Source: Limnoperna fortunei
Taxonomy: Eukaryota > Mollusca > Bivalvia > Mytilida > Modiolidae
Length of the DNA: 64,000 nt
Direction: 5' to 3'
Assembly: GCA_944474755.1 (NCBI GenBank)
Contig: OX104113.1
Span: 61,586,074 to 61,650,073, forward strand
Shown here: positions 62,662 to 64,000 of the stretch, piece by piece
How positions within the stretch are numbered: the first letter of the stretch is position 1
Layout of the letters: each line of letters begins with the position of its first letter
Made by a program: the position numbers and the translations under genes
The notes under the pieces: model-generated
Database searches by the model: none
What the model was told of the DNA's origin: nothing
The model's input: the letters and a program-made list of their open reading frames with translations, nothing else

Positions 62662-64000
62662 ATAAGTACCTACATTTTTATGCAGATACAAATATATTAG
62701 GACATCAAATTAAGTTAAATAAACATTATACTGTAGGAAGGTTAAGCCTTCAGCATGGATGTTTTGTATCTGAAAAGGTCATGGTATTGATACATGATAA
62801 CAGGTCCTAACCAAAACAAAATTTGCTACAGTAAAATCACCAATTGACGCCTGTACATTGTTAAACACAAAAAAGTCCAAACTACAACAATATGTTTACC
62901 ATGACAACGTACTAAGTTAAAAAATATACTAACAATTTTAAGAAGTTTACATATCATGTTGCTCATTAAATAGTTTTAGGCTCAGAAACATCATAATGCA
63001 TGCATTATCTCCCTTAGTTTGTATTAATCTCCCCCACCCCAACCTTTTATCAAATTTTGAATTCCTCAATGAACTTGAGATAAAATGTTATAATTTTCTA
63101 TTTCAATATTAGAAATCAATTCCTGCATAAGGAAAGAATATGAATTAGATACCAAAATAATATTGTAAATATACTTTACCATATGTAAAATACATACACA
63201 GTCCTTATGTGTATATATTCTAGACAGATAAAAGTCACAACTTTTAACAAAAAACCATACTATTTTACATAGAAATATAAAAAGCAAAACACAGAGAATT
63301 TAAGTTAAAGTTAACAAGACATGCAAAATTGAAATGAAACAAAGTTTTTAGTTAAAAAAGAACAATCCACAAGAGATACATTATGAAAAATGTTCGATTG
63401 GTCGTGTCTGCAGCAATAATAACTTGGCAGTTATTATTTATATAGTCAGAGAATCCTCAGCTGTTTAATGCTTTCTTAAACTTTACTGTGGGATTTCAAA
63501 GAGCTCTCCATAGACAAAACAGTGGATTTTGAGACACCGGTTAGAGTCAGTACATTTCACGATGTTATAAAAATATTCATGTGGATCAACTGTAAATGTA
63601 AATAAATCAAGCCACTTAATGCCCATTTCTCATCTTATTTCCACCACTACCCCTACTCATTTTACTTTCATTTTTACCAGTTTAATGTTAAATTTTGAAA
63701 ATTATTGAGAATTTGAAGAAATGCAAAGACTCATGCGAACCGATTAATGCAAAGGAAACAAAAGATTATCTCGCCCATGTTAAGACATTTGTCCTCACTG
63801 TTTTCGGTAGTAGGTTAATGAATAAATTAGTTACTAGGATTCATTGCGGCAGAAAGAAAACCGTGTATCACGATTTGTTACAAATGGAAGTGAAATGTAG
63901 GAAAGATGGGAAAATGAACTTAACAGATTAACATTAACCTAATTAAAGTTAAGATGATTATTTTTGTGAAAATGTGCCAACTGTGACACGTGTAAAAAAA

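Larger units (their letters stand above)
58171..63999. other. 3' flank of SAV1, no supported gene
   Basis: AT-rich. The start is SAV1 3' UTR; several AATAAA sequences (for example near 59647 and 60030) could serve as poly(A) signals, and I cannot choose among them. Apart from the SINE-like repeat, minisatellite and hairpin element listed separately, I see nothing coding on either strand. Confidence 0.6.

Noticed and set aside
63695..63931. 78-aa plus-strand ORF near the window end
   Set aside because: Protein-like composition but no recognisable family, promoter or splice signals; it could be a decayed transposon piece.

Overview
The window is animal nuclear DNA: AT-rich, with GT-AG introns, TATA-type promoters and many dispersed repeats. 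Its two spliced genes are clear metazoan orthologs. The repeat families (ATGCCCCC/ATACCCCC hairpin elements with CGTC microsatellites and internal ~160-bp tandem units, and a tRNA-headed SINE-like element) resemble those of marine bivalves, and a mussel-like mollusc is my best guess. That taxonomic call is an inference.

Positions 1-29848 are one head-to-tail array of a ~1240-bp unit, already in progress at base 1. It holds 24 complete copies of a short intronless gene. All 24 encode the same 110-residue protein, which I do not recognise: basic and helical over ~80 residues, with an acidic tail. Each copy has a TATA box 78 nt before the ATG. Beginning 31 nt after the stop codon, each has a 16-nt stem-loop followed by a purine-rich CAAAAAGAG. 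This is the layout of replication-dependent histone mRNA 3' ends (SLBP stem-loop plus U7-type downstream element), yet the protein does not look like any core or linker histone. Spacer variants recur every five units over much of the array, showing block amplification. Decayed copies of the same unit lie at about 36672-37200.

Positions 29849-38139 hold unique DNA, a palindromic sequence, a broken ORF, one intact gene for an HtrL/YibB-family type II membrane protein (34280-35305), a dead Tc1/mariner transposase, and the decayed array copies.

Positions 38140-58170 hold two divergent genes. A radial spoke head protein of the RSPH4A/RSPH6A family lies on the minus strand (10 exons, 528 aa). The Hippo-pathway scaffold Salvador (SAV1) lies on the plus strand (7 exons, 705 aa) and carries two WW domains, a SARAH domain and a ~300-residue Q-rich C-terminal extension. 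Their start codons are 557 bp apart. A candidate RFX X-box lies just upstream of the ciliary gene. All exon phases close exactly in both models. The introns carry several inverted-repeat and hairpin elements.

Positions 58171-64000 are non-coding as far as I can see, with a SINE-like element, a 21-bp minisatellite and another hairpin-bounded tandem-repeat element.

The genes do not form one pathway. The notable system is the tandem array of a non-histone gene with a histone-type 3' end.
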